NCBI GenBank assembly: GCA_002224055.1
Contig: AZLU01000054.1
Span: 1 to 64,000, forward strand
From: Pezizomycotina sp. ARF18
Lineage: Eukaryota; Ascomycota
Length of the DNA stretch: 64,000 nt
Direction of reading: 5' to 3'
The notes under the pieces are model-generated. The model did no database searches and had not been told where the DNA came from. It saw only the letters and a list, made by a program, of their open reading frames with translations. Positions 25,098-36,490 of this stretch are shown piece by piece. The position numbers were made by a program, and so were the translations under genes. How positions within the stretch are numbered: the first letter of the stretch is position 1; each line of letters begins with the position of its first letter.

Positions 25098-27610
25098 GGT
25101 TCGCGAGAAGTTCTGCTCCTGCGACGTATTCCGGTCGACACCTCGCGTCTCCTCTCTCTCGCTCTCTGCTTGGGTCCTTTTGCCGCTTCTGTTATCTGAA
25201 GATTTATGTGACTAAAAAGAACTTTAATCTTCGAGCCTCTTGAGCGTTCCAGCGGGAGGGATGTCGCTGGCTTTAAAGAACAGTGCTTCGCCGGAGGGAG
25301 GGAGTTATTTTTAGGCGACCTCAGTCTCGAGCCTCGAGAGGTGTCTTGGATCCGATTGCAGTTGGTCGCTGGTTTGTCTATCTGCAGCCGCCTCCGAGGG
25401 GAAAGTGCGTGAAAAAGAGAAGGAAAAAAGATGTGTCTAATTTCCCTTGTGTCTGTTGAGTAAGACTTTTCGGTTAAATACGCTCACTGATGAGAAAAAA
25501 GAAAATTGTAACAGATCAGTTTAAAGTATTTTGCTTGATTTAACTTTAAATATATATAGAAAGATATCGTATCATTATAAATATAACTGAAAGATAAGAT
25601 GAGGAAAATATAAGATAAGTTCAAAAATGGCGACAGGTGAAATACCTCTTTCGAGAAGAAAGGAAGAGAAATGGTAAGCAGAGGCGTCCGATAATTGCGC
25701 ACTTTATGGTCGTACAGAGAGACAGACACGCCCTGTACCGTTGATTATTGTAGGATGAACTGCTAGGCACAGATCTTTCCTCCCCCGGAAACCTCGAATG
25801 CAGATTCTCCCCGAACTTGGGTTTTCCTCTGTGATCCGTCAGTATATTGACTCGGAAGTATGTAGAACAAATGCCAGTGATAAAATATATGGACAAATCT
25901 TCTTTCAATCAATCCTTTGGAGAAACAGGAAGGGTCTGAGACGTGTAAATCGAAGATGAAGAAAAGAAAGGATGAATAGACGAGCATGTGGGGTTCCAGA
26001 AGAAAAGTGAGATTAGATACTTCTGACTGACTGGGAACTTGCAGATAAAAAAAAAAAAAAGCGGCCGACTCTCGTCTCCGAGCCTCGACCCAAGTAAAGT
26101 AGCGAAAAACACCAAAATGAAAAATGATACCAACGATGGACGAAATACGAGAAGGAAAGATTAGGAAGGAGAGAAAAAAAAAAAAAGGAAAAAGTATAAC
26201 TAAGAGGTAGGTTGTTCAGTCGAAGGCATGTATACGTACACCTATAACGTGTAACTAGTGTGCCTTAACAGAGCCCTACTTCCGACCCAATTGGCAAAGA
26301 CATCAAAAAATCAAGGAAAGGCAACCCGCGAGGAACTCCCTTGGTAGAAGGAGCGGAGACGAAAGGGACAAAAGCGAAATGATTGGAAGATTCAAAGACG
26401 AAGAAAGCCCGTGCTCTTTTCCTTTCTCCTCTATTCTTGTTTCCTTTTTTTCCCTTGTACCTCGCTCAGGTCAGGAACCGAGTGGCTAAATTAAAAGGAA
26501 ACGAGCCTGCAGCGGTTAGTCGGAGCGAGTCACGACTCACGACTGTTGTCCTTTCTTCTGCCTGAGATATCGGCTTCTTCCTCGTGAAAAATTGTTGTAA
26601 TAACTCTTGAAATCGCAAGGCTGGCGGTAAAAATGATAAATAACAAACAAAAGTAACCGGATCTATCGAGGTATTGAAGACGAAATATTGTTTGGCTCGT
26701 TATAAGGAATATAAATTTCGTACACCTACCTAGAGTGTGTATACTAAGTATGTATAGAGTTGAAGCAACGACTGAGTAGAGTTGACGACGATGATGATAA
26801 GAAAAGAAGTGGGTCTCAAAAGAGAAAAGGCGGCGACGATACAAAAGCGCTAGTAAGAGTAAAAAGAATTCCAACCGTACGAAAAAGACAAAATGAATAA
26901 ATACTAAGAAAGAAAAAAAGCGATAGCTTTATGAAAGGCTCTCAGGCAATAGAAAGTGCGCAGCTACAGCAACCGCGAGTTATTATATTACTTCTTTCAC
27001 TTACCAGCGACAGCTCTATATACATAGCCTTTTTAGTACTCTTTCTCTGCTCCTTCCCTGCAGCCTTCTATGCGCCTTCCCTTGTTCGATGTGAGACGAA
27101 ACGAACGCGAGCGAATGGCACACGAAACGGAAATCTTATTAGAATTTTTTTTTTTTTTAAAAAAAAGAAAACTAAAGAAGTGCCAGTATGGGGGGGAGAG
27201 GAAAGAGAGTTGGGGGAGAGAGGTATTAGTACAGTAATTGCTGGAGGGGGAATACAGTTGAAGTTATTCGTGCATGGAATAACTTGAAACCGAGCCAAGA
27301 AGCATGAGATATTGAATAAGAGCAGCCAAATGTGATAAATTATAATTGAACGCCTACCTTCTTCGTTGGAACGAGAATACCATTGCAGAAAAAACTTTGC
27401 AGGAAGGCCTTCGTAAGACGGGGTTTCAGGGCAAAAGAGATGGCGTACCGAGTAGTATAGTATTTATTTATTTAAAAAATTGGGAGGAAAAATTCTGGTG
27501 ATGATAAATGGGGCTTGTGAAGTCTCCAGATTAATATGGGGTCAATTTGATATAGGTCGCTTCGATACGATTATTCGTGTTGACATATACTACGTATATG
27601 TGAACAACCC

Positions 27611-27648
<38 letters not shown>

Positions 27649-27968
27649 AAATGTATACGAATACGGATAAGAAACCATAATATCTGCGCAGACACATGAA
27701 TTATCAGTAGCGTTACTGCAACATGCTCGTGACAGTTCTGAATTAATAACAGGTCCTGATAAGCGATACATCATCGGCCACCACAGCACTGCTCTAGTAT
27801 CCACCCAGCATACATTTTTATAATGATATATCAAGTAACCCAAGATTGTCCCGCTATACTCTATGGTCGTCCTGTGCTGCATCCCATGCCTTCTTATTGA
27901 ATTATAGCCTTCGATATGACCGCTTTCTCGCGCCTCGAGACTTCACGTCAACGCATCGTCTATCTCTC
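25098..27968. other. Intergenic, gene-poor: ArfGAP upstream region
   Basis: Nearly 2.9 kb without a supported gene. The first 350 bp are GC-richer (Ser/Arg-coding-like chance frames) and probably the ArfGAP leader and promoter. The rest is AT-rich with many A or T runs, including a T14 run abutting A6 near 27148-27167 and T35 at 27613-27647. No RNA gene or transposon terminal repeat was recognised. Confidence 0.45.
27613..27647 (+). repeat. T35 homopolymer
   Basis: Thirty-five consecutive T, one of the longest homopolymers in the window. Seen directly; the true length may differ because long-read assemblies miscount such runs. Confidence 0.85.
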
Positions 27969-28535
27969 CTATGCATACGACAATTTCCGCTCGCGACGCA
28001 AGCTCCAGTTTTGCGCGTCCTTACGCTCCTTCACAATAGTATCGAAGTGCTTGTGCTCGCTACGCGTTAGACGAAATGGCGCTCCAGCATTCTTGGCCAC
28101 AACTGCAGGGCGTGCTGCATTGCGAGCCTCCTCCTTCCATAGATCGCGCTCGCGTTGAACATCTCCAATCCTTGGCTCTTTCTTCGAGTGTTTCCCCTTC
28201 GATTCAGCATGTCTACTCCTATGTCCAGTACTTGCATGCAATCGCCGAGGGTGATGCTCAAGCCGGCTGGCGTCCGGACGTCCGCAAAGAAGCGACAACA
28301 TGGTTACGTTGGGAAATTTGTTTTCCGTGGAAAAAGGATTGAAGGCGTGTCGAAACTTCAAGGTACGGGAAATGTTGAAGGCTGGGCAGAAGGAAGGTTT
28401 TCGCTCAGGGGCTCCTCTTCGCGGTCCGAAAGTTGAGAGTGAGGTTGAGGCGGCAAGTATTGTAACAACGAATGATGATGAGAGAAGTAAAGACCCCCTC
28501 AACTTCGTGGCGACCTTTGCAATCTTATATGACAT
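27969..28535 (-). CDS. Hypothetical protein, 188 aa, unidentified
   Basis: An uninterrupted minus-strand frame that starts MSYKIAKVATKLRGSLLLSS and ends SLRRERKLSYA. The start region is basic with a hydrophobic stretch (LLLSSSFVVTILAASTSL) that could be a membrane anchor or mitochondrial signal. The C-terminal 70 residues are highly charged and helix-prone (KGKHSKKEPRIGDVQRE, EARNAARPAVVAKNAGAPF, HKHFDTIVKERKDAQ). The stretch is GC-richer than its flanks, which supports coding. I know no family for it. Plus-strand frames of similar length overlap it, so it could instead be a gene on the other strand or a decayed gene. Confidence 0.35.
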   Translation of the reverse strand: MSYKIAKVATKLRGSLLLSSSFVVTILAASTSLSTFGPRRGAPERKPSFCPAFNISRTLKFRHAFNPFSTENKFPNVTMLSLLCGRPDASRLEHHPRRLHASTGHRSRHAESKGKHSKKEPRIGDVQRERDLWKEEARNAARPAVVAKNAGAPFRLTRSEHKHFDTIVKERKDAQNWSLRRERKLSYA

Positions 28536-29534
28536 CTCGTCGACCAGAGATTTTTGGCATCTTTAGCCCTTCCAGCTTCATTCCCCCCGAATAGCCCAAG
28601 CTAGCATATTGAAATTCGCTAAACGGTTTTAAACCGTTAAATTTTGCCCCAAAGAGATGCATCAAAGAAAATCCTTTGATTTCATTATCTTCAAAGTATC
28701 ATACAGAATGCTTCCATGTAGCTTGGGAACGCATTAGCTGTAACTATGCGAAGCGCAGAGGTTTGCAATTGGAACCTGCAAGCTGTTTGCTCTGACTACT
28801 TGCCTACATATTCTGAAAGAAATATTTGGCGGTTCAAGGCTACCCTTAGTTTGTTAATATATTTGCGATCGCCTTCAGTAGGTAGAAATCATTGAAGAAG
28901 GTCTGCCTCTCGCAAACATCTGCAACGTTATAATCTTTTCGCGAGACATGCTCTTGCTTCTGACCAATCGGCTTGAACAGTTTGAGTCCATGCAAAATAC
29001 GAATACTGATCAACAAGCGTTTTCTCCTTACATGAGAAGAGGTACTGCCGATTTTTTTTCTTGAGGATCGCTATGTAGGTATGATCTCAGCGCAACGGCC
29101 CGTCTACTCGCAGGTGGGAGCTGCCGCCTCGAACCACATCGCTAGAAAATGAGTTATAATTCGCTGTCGTGTATATTCACGAATAGCCAATCTAATTTAG
29201 ACTCTGTTTGAAATTTCGTTGTGCAAAGGCTTGATGAAGTGATGGAATCCTTTAGAACGGATAATACAACAATCGTTGCTGTACAAAGAAGACCATAGCA
29301 AAGCTTGTGCGTTGTGATGGTATCCCTCTTTGTTCTGAAAGAATCAGAAAGATACACCAAAGCGCCCCTTATTTGTACATACATACGAGGTGCTAAAAAA
29401 CCGCCAGACCATACGAGATAGTGATCGACGGAGCGCTTGTAAGGCTGGACTCTTATTCTTCGCCAAAGAGAACCTTCCGGGATGTCCACGTACAAATTTC
29501 GAAGCGAACTGGTCGTAGCTTAGCTATTAAATTA

Positions 29535-29582
<48 letters not shown>
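29535..29582. repeat. T11-A37 homopolymer junction
   Basis: A T run passes directly into an A run of 37, so the strand can fold into an A-T hairpin. Seen directly. Confidence 0.85.
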
Positions 29583-29584
<2 letters not shown>

Positions 29585-32500
29585 TGGGAGACCTGAGCAC
29601 GCGGCTGTATTTTCAGTTCTGCTATCGATTCTCGATCCACAACAACGAAGGGAAAAAAAAAAAAAAAATTAAGGGCTTTAGTCAAAAGCCCATGACGATC
29701 ATGACCTTCCTTTCATTTTAAAAAAAGTATGGGGAAGTTTCAGATTGTTGAAGCTAGCCGTTCGTCTAATCCCTTGACGGAGTCGCCTCTAACCAACGAG
29801 ACGAAAGAGATTTATAGTTTCGCTCAGACTCTCCCGGAAAAAACCCTTTGTATGAGAGATTCACGCATGCGGCATGAGCTTTTTCTTCGTCTCCCTAAAC
29901 CTTTCACCGCTCGGTGCGTGCCCGCTCGGCGCTGGAAGACAAAGCGGAGAATGATGAGAGATGTTTTTCAATTTCCCATTTTGCAGCTTATATTACGAAT
30001 TTACGAATGGACATCGATTCGACGGTCGGAAAGTTTTTGCCGGACCTGGGAATGGAAACTCGCCGTTTAACCCTAAATACGCAGTGCGTGCTGGCGCTTA
30101 CCGTAGTTACAACTTACTAGTGATCAAGGAACACGCCCCCCCTAAGATGTGCATTTGGTGGCTTGCGATTTTAATGATAATAGACAAATGAAGGCGAAAT
30201 AGGAGGTTTTTGGATCGAATTGAAATAAGTAGATAATACACTTTATTTATTTATAAGGGAAAAAAAAAAAAAAAAACTTCAAGGCACTAGATAGAAATCT
30301 CTAGCAGATGAGGTATCTGAACGGGGAAGTACGACGACGATAGAATGGATATTGCTTATCGTTATAGAGGAAAAAGATTGCTAGAAATAAGCACTTTTCG
30401 TAAGTTCTCCCCATAAGTGGTAATTGTGAACTTCAACCGCCAAGCAAAAAAAAAAAAAAGGAATAAATAAATAAATTAATTAGCGAACAATATATCACTT
30501 ACTACGTTCTCGCTTACTTCTTCTTACTACACCGCTACAATAATAATGATGTTTACTTTCACGAAAACATGAAGAAAGCAGAAAGTTATTAGCTACCGAG
30601 TCAGATGCCTTCAGGTCGCATTTACGCTACAATGTTCGCGTCATTGCAGTCAATTTGAACCTATCAGCAGCTGCAAACTTCAAGATCTCAGCTGTCATAG
30701 ATATACTGATACTTGGTCAGTAAACAGATTCCCGAATTGTATTGAAGCCTCAAAAATCACGATCTGCAATGCAGACGAACAGAGAATTCGTCTTGGATAT
30801 TAATTATCAACGCCTTTCTATTGGTGCTTGGGGCAGCGCTTTAGTACGCTGACGACTCCGAGCTTCGGAGGTATAAGCCAACGGCAATATATATATACGG
30901 CTGAGTACCTTCTCGAAAACTTTACCCAGATACTTGTTTTGATCTCGGTAAGAGCATACATTTTGTTTTATTTCCTTCTTTCCTTTCTTCCTTTTCGAAG
31001 GCCCCGCGCCACTATATATGTATGTACGCGTCTTCTCAAAATGGATCCCTCTAAAGAAACCGAATAACCGATAATATTCTCTGCTCCCTCTTTTTTTTTT
31101 TTTTTTAATTCGCTCAATTGTACTTTCTCGACTGAGTTCCGATGAAAAGTTTCTAATATGATTCTTCCCTAGGGTCCAAGGCTTTCAATTCGTTCCTCAG
31201 AATACAGATGCTATTGTTCAAGGTAGGAGGCAAAAGAAATTTCCTAGAAGGAATAGATATCGTCTTCTTTATTGGATACCACCTGTTGTGCTATTTTGGT
31301 CTCCGGGCATCGTCCCGAAAAAACTTTTCAGCAGGGGAAAAGAAATGGAAGTAAAAAAAAAAAAAAAAAAAATTTTTTTCCCCATTTTCTTCCACAAACT
31401 TTTTTTCTCCAAGGTCTCTCCACTTGTTGATGATCTGTCGGTGGGATGGAGAGAGATACTTGTGGACATTTGGATACTTGACGACACTGACGAAAGGTCC
31501 GCAAAACGGTGTGATTTTTCTCAATAAATGTCGACGGGGGTGTTGACGCTGATCACGACGAAAAGGCACTGTACCGTTACTCACCCCCAAATCCGTTGCC
31601 GGGACCCTAATTTTAGCCTTTTTCGATCGTCTACAGGTAAGTAGTATGTAGGAGGGAGCGGATTTACAACAGCCGGTCCTATTATTGCTTTTGGCCAAAA
31701 ACTGTTGACGGTGCATCAGCGTGCCAAAAGGTAAAAGTAGTCGTGGAATCCCGGCGACTTTTACTTGAGAAGAGGCTCGGAAAAGCAGAAAGGTAGGAGA
31801 ATGTGGGCCAGAAATGGAAATAACCGAAAGCTGAAAGACTGCGAACTCCCATCTATTCTGGCTTTTCTAGCTTTAGTGCTCTCCTAATACGATTATAGGA
31901 TGAAGTATTCATATTCATGAATGGAGATAAAAGGGAGAAGGGCGAAAGGCTTGATTAGCAATTGGCACAATTGCAAAGAAAAGGGCTTCGGTCTTTGGGT
32001 TTTCCTTCCTCCTTTTGGAAACTCCGCGGTCGTCACTTCCAGATTCTTCCATCTTTTCTTGCTCTTATCTACCTAGGTAGTGCTTGAAATTCTGGGGAAC
32101 GAAACGGCAGAGTACGGCTAACAATACGGACGAAGACAAGGCCAGGCGATATATTGCGTCTTTTGGATGCAAGCAGGCAGGCTGGTATGAGAACAAGAAA
32201 TAAGAACCTAGTCCTTCTAGTCCGAAGGCTTGCTACCTTGAAATCCGACGCCATCAGTGGCTGTTCTCAAAGCCATTTTCGAATAATTTTGCACAGTTTT
32301 CCTCGACCAATCCCTATTTCCTCTGTCGGTTAATTACGACTTGGTTGGTATACCGTATACATAGTATTTTTTTTTTCTTTTTTTTTAAAAAAAAAAACTT
32401 TTCTCCTGTTTTCTCTCTATCCCACGCGCATTTTTATCTTATTTTCTTTTTTCGAATATCAAAAACGGTATATTCCTTTTTTCCGTCTTTTTTTTTTTTT

Positions 32501-32607
32501 TTTTTTTCCTTCAAGGCTGTACTATAATGGTTGCTCAACACGCAAAATGGTGTGAGCAACGAAGCAAATTAAATAATTTTTTAATTTTTAATTTTTTAAC
32601 AGCGAAC

Positions 32608-32644
32608 GAAATAGTGGATCCCGGGCGCCGCACTCCACTATTTC
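32608..32644. repeat. 11-bp perfect inverted repeat with 15-base GC-rich loop
   Basis: Left arm GAAATAGTGGA (32608-32618) and right arm TCCACTATTTC (32634-32644) are exact reverse complements. The loop carries the overlapping CCCGGG and GGCGCC palindromes. It sits just after an A/T-rich TTTTTAATTTTTAA stretch. It could be a hairpin, a paired regulator site or a relic of a small inverted-repeat element. Confidence 0.6.
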
Positions 32645-32886
32645 CCCCCAAATTTCCATGGGAGTACGGAGTGCTACGGACATACAGACGAATTGTACCA
32701 TTATGAATTGGGGGGATCGTCTCCTTAAACAGGTACAGTACATTGGGTACTTTGTTGTCGAAATTTCAATTTCCCCAACTAGAAGGGAGGCAAAAGTGAA
32801 CAAAAGTCAAAGGGAGAGAGAAAAAAAAAAAAAAAAAAAAATCAATGGCTGGAGGCAATGGTAGCAGAGTATTAAAGAAAATGCTC

Positions 32887-32894
32887 TATATAAA
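32887..32894 (+). promoter_or_regulatory. TATA box of the GPI-protein gene
   Basis: TATATAAA lies about 200 bp upstream of the ATG at 33090. It is followed by a long C/T-rich leader ending CATCCAAAATG. This is the clearest core promoter in the window and suggests strong or inducible expression (inference). Confidence 0.6.
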
Positions 32895-33089
32895 GGGGTT
32901 CCCCGTACCCTGATAACGGAGTTTTTTCTATTTCTCTCTTCATCCATCACTCGTTGTACTATTTACTTCGACAGTCACCAATTTCTTCTCGACTCTCTTT
33001 CATCTCACCTTTTTCTCCCTTCAACTTCCCCCTTAACAAATCAACTTTTCGGTTTCTTTTTCAAAACAAAACCTCCAATTACATCCAAA

Positions 33090-33531
33090 ATGAAGTTCCT
33101 CGCCGTCCTCGCTCTGCTCGCTGCCACCGCCACCGCTCAGACCGCTACCGGTTCTGCTGCCTCTTCCGCATCCGCTTCGGCTTCGTCTGTTGCCTCTTCC
33201 GCATCCTCTGCCCTCCAGCGCTGCCGCTGCTGCCTCCAGCTCTGTCTCCAGCGTAGTCTCGGAAGTCCAGAGCTCGCTCGCTGCCGTCGCTTCCAACGCT
33301 ACGTCCTCCATCGAGGGTGCCGTTGCCACCGCTTCCGGCAAGCTCTCCAGCGCATTGGCGTCTGCCACCGCCACTGGCACCCAGACCGGCGGCTCTGCTT
33401 CCGGTACCGGTTCCTCTGCTTCCGGTACCGGTTCCTCTGCCAGCGCCTCCGCATCCGGAAACTCTGGTGCCAACCTCGTCAGCTACAGCGTCGCCGCTGT
33501 CTTCGCTGCCGGTGTTGTTTTCTTCCTGTAA
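33090..33531 (+). CDS. Ser/Ala-rich GPI-anchored surface protein
   Basis: Small secreted cell-wall or plasma-membrane protein of about 147 aa. The start at 33090 follows CATCCAAA and gives the signal peptide MKFLAVLALLAATATA, cleaved before QTATGS. The mature region is low complexity: Ala/Ser runs, then SSVSSVVSEVQSSLAAVASN with one N-glycosylation sequon (NAT), and two exact 21-base repeats encoding SASGTGS. The C-terminus (SGNSGANLVSYSVAAVFAAG, then VVFFL) has a small-residue omega region followed by a hydrophobic tail, typical of a GPI signal. One missing base near 33215 shifts the frame between the signal peptide and the rest. No intron is evident. The precise function is unknown; proteins of this type often act in the wall, adhesion or surface hydrophobicity. 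Confidence 0.82.
33394..33435 (+). repeat. Two exact 21-base tandem repeats in the GPI-protein gene
   Basis: The unit beginning TCTGCTTCCGGTACCGG occurs twice back to back and encodes the repeat SASGTGS. This kind of in-frame repeat expands and contracts in fungal surface proteins. Confidence 0.85.
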
Positions 33532-35748
33532 ATTTCTTGAAACATCAAAACTCTTTCACGATTCTTTTCCTCTTCCTCAAAGCCAAATAAAAGTTTTGTT
33601 GAAAGATTTCCATCCTTTCCTTTAGGAGTTTCTCGGCGGTTTACCAGACACAATGTGACAACGTTCATGTAATACCTTAATACCCCCTTACCTTTTAATC
33701 AAAGTACAAGGTAGTTAATGAAGAAAAAAACGAGATGGTGGGAGTAGGTGGATTTTAATTCGATAATCGGGGTAGGAGGGTGTCTCGGTCTTCCTGCAAA
33801 CGTCAATTTTTATTCTTTTGTGTATAATTCACTCTATGTACAACAACAGTCTCTCATTTTTGGTTTACAATTTGAGGTTTTAAAAACAATCCTTTCAAAC
33901 CATCAACTTGAAGAATCCCATTCGTGATTCGTGATATCAAATTGATGAACGTTTATCAAATGCATGTCTCGTTTAATAATAGTCTAACGTTGGTGATTGA
34001 TGATGCTGCAATTAGAAAATGTCTTGTCTTGTCCGATAAGCTAAACGAAGGTTTAACCCCCCTGTTCTCAAGAAAATACGCGAGTGCGGGACCCGGGGCT
34101 TCGCCACCTGAATTTGTGGTATTTTTGTTTTTCTTTAGGAATTCTAGAAATCACCAAAGAACAATATAGAGATTCAGCGTGCCCGAATCATTTTTCTATA
34201 ACAGTCCCTTTATGAAACATGGCGATAGTGAAATTATTGGTTGAATTGAGTACTTATTCACGATAGATTCTAAAAAAATTACGGTGGCGATTCGAATTGA
34301 TTGGCAAATGCAAAAAGACCCCGAAACGCAAAAAGGCACGTTTGTACTCGTGATCGATCCTAGATCTATAGAAAGAAAAAAATTATCGGAATTTTTTTAG
34401 AAAGGAAGGAAGGAAATTTCCCTCAATTAATTTGTACGCATAGAAAGACGATAATCTTTCCGTTTCATTTCCCTTCCGTGTGATATCCCCTTCATAAGGT
34501 CGCACGATCGTACGAAGGGGCAAAGCATCCCGCGCGTGTCTGGTGCGACTTTGTACAATGGTAACGCGTCCAAAGGTCTAGAATTATTTTTTTGACAGAG
34601 CCCTTCTTTTTTGCAAAAGCCACAGTTTAAAAGTCTATATATACAGATGTTAAAATAGCAATACAGCGGGATGTAATCCTAAGTGTAACTGGACGAAGGA
34701 CAATACGATCTCGTGGAGTAGCTTATATTTATATGTATACAAGCGGGGCCTTAAAGCATTCGTATAATATTCTTATAGTTTTGCGGGAAATATTCCTTAT
34801 ATTTCAATCCATATCACTTTATCAGCATATATAGAGATGTCCATAGTTAAGCTACCAGTATTCCACAAGCCTATATTATAGTCTATGATTTCGAGTCAAA
34901 GCAATCACTTAGAATAAAATCTATTAGCCCCATGCGACATGGTGATCTAATTCTAGAAGAGATAATCTACATATTTTATTGTTTCCGTTCTATTTGGTTA
35001 TTATCCGCGACTAGCTATAAGCCTTTACCATGAATAACCAAAAATTTATCTAAACACGTAGGCCCACGTGCAAAGGGTGGGATCGATATTAGAAGGCCCG
35101 GGTCTAGTCAATCGAGATATATAAAAATATCAGGTCGTAAATAGAGAGAGGAGGTTTTATACTCATTATTTACACTGCTAACAATACTCCCAGCATTAGA
35201 TACATCTCCTGGTCTAAACCCGCCGAAGACTTTGGGTCCTAGACTATCCATCTCCATTTGCTTTTCCTCTCTTAAAGGTGGTTGAAATAAAGCAGAAACA
35301 TGCGAAAGAACGACTTTTAATACGGGTTTTTAAAAACAATGCATAATGGTACAGTAACAGTGCTGACAAGTATAATTTTATTAATACAATGATTTTATAC
35401 CTATTGGACGGGGAGAAGGGGAAATTTCAAAATTGAATCAAGATATATGTATAGGTATAGACTGATGGCTTTGGAAGAAGCGACGGATTGATTATATAGA
35501 AATGGTAAGGAGTGACGACATTTGAAGAAAGGAAGTGGATGGGGAAGAGCAGTACCTTATTTACGGCGAATACACGTTGCCCACGATTTGAGATCGTTCA
35601 AGATCTCCTTGAGAAAAAAAAAAAAAAAAAAAAATAGCAGACCCTCTATATACATAACCTCCTTTCGGAAGACTTTTGCTCGTTTTATGCAGGAAGAAAA
35701 AAATTTTTGTTTTATACTCGGAATGTAAGTATATTGAAAGAACCGAGA
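33532..35748. other. Convergent intergenic region, AT-rich
   Basis: A 2.2-kb spacer between the 3' ends of the GPI-protein and PAM17 genes. The first 100-200 bp are probably the GPI-protein 3' UTR. A 20-base-class A run lies near 35612-35633. I find no coding frame with a recognisable composition, no RNA gene and no repeat family. Confidence 0.45.
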
Positions 35749-36490
35749 TCATAGGAATTTCTCCCGCTTCCTGTTGTAGGCGCGCTGATCCTTTAGCCAC
35801 TGTCTGTACTGTGTCAATGAACCGATCTTCTCGCCGTAGTAGTCAGGCACCGGATTCGAGAACGATTGGAACGAAGGGTCGACGCGATGCTTTTTTATGT
35901 GTTGGAAGAACTCCTTTTCTTTCTAATGTATCCAAAACAAAGTTTTAATCGTTAGCCAGAGTGCCCAAGCATACGCAGTCTTCTAACACCAACGAGATAT
36001 AGTAATTGAGAGATTACCTTGGCGATATCAGGCAGATGCTTCTTCTGCACGATCCTGAACGCTACTCCACCGAGCGCGGGCCCCAGCAGCCACCCGCCGA
36101 CGGCGCAGCCCACAAGTCCAGACCGAGCACCATGATTGGGTCGAAGCCGTATATCGTCTGCATGGGGTCTATCTCTTTGCTCCGATGATGTTCAGCCGAC
36201 CACCGTGGACGCAAAGGCGCCGATTATGCTACCGCCGATGTTGTACCTCCTGCGCAACAACCGCAGGCGCAGGAAAGAGTTCCAGTCTAGCGTGGACGGC
36301 GACCTACTTTACCGGCGGTCGCTGATGTTGTTGTTGGCGCATTCGTTGTTGCCGTCGGGGCGGTCGAGTTGAACCGGCGGGGCAGGTGGCGGGCGGCTGC
36401 AGATTTGGTGGCGTTGATGGTGGAGGTGAAGGTGCATTGCGAGGCTGTTGTTCTGAGGAGGGGAGCCCGGAGGCCTATGGATTGGAGCAT
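35749..36490 (-). CDS. PAM17: Presequence translocase-associated motor subunit PAM17, mitochondrial
   Basis: Inner-membrane protein that helps assemble the TIM23 import motor (Pam16/Pam18 with mtHsp70) for proteins entering the matrix. The start at 36490 reads [19 protein letters not shown], followed by [15 protein letters not shown], an Arg-rich mitochondrial presequence. Across indels the body reads [29 protein letters not shown] (first membrane segment), [20 protein letters not shown], and the second membrane region [20 protein letters not shown]. An intron with donor GTAATC near 36017 and acceptor before 35923 joins HLPDIAK to [53 protein letters not shown]; the stop is at 35751-35749. 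The C-terminal signature is nearly family-perfect. At least three indels break the first exon. Confidence 0.93.

Larger units (their letters stand above)
28570..32880. other. Gene-poor AT-rich region with homopolymer junctions
   Basis: About 4.3 kb with no gene I can support. It contains a 17-base near-perfect palindrome at 28622-28638, an exact T11-A37 junction at 29535-29582, an A-to-T junction at about 31357-31378, an interrupted T run followed by an A run at about 32366-32398, and an 11-bp inverted repeat at 32608-32644. Short protein-like text at 29154-29495 (minus) and 29729-30120 (plus) matches no family I know. The last few hundred bases are upstream of the GPI-protein gene. Confidence 0.4.

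Noticed and set aside
28850-29500. Possible retroelement remnant on the minus strand
   Set aside because: A few blocks look faintly like retroelement protein, but no catalytic motif, flanking long terminal repeat or target-site duplication was seen, so I do not call an element.
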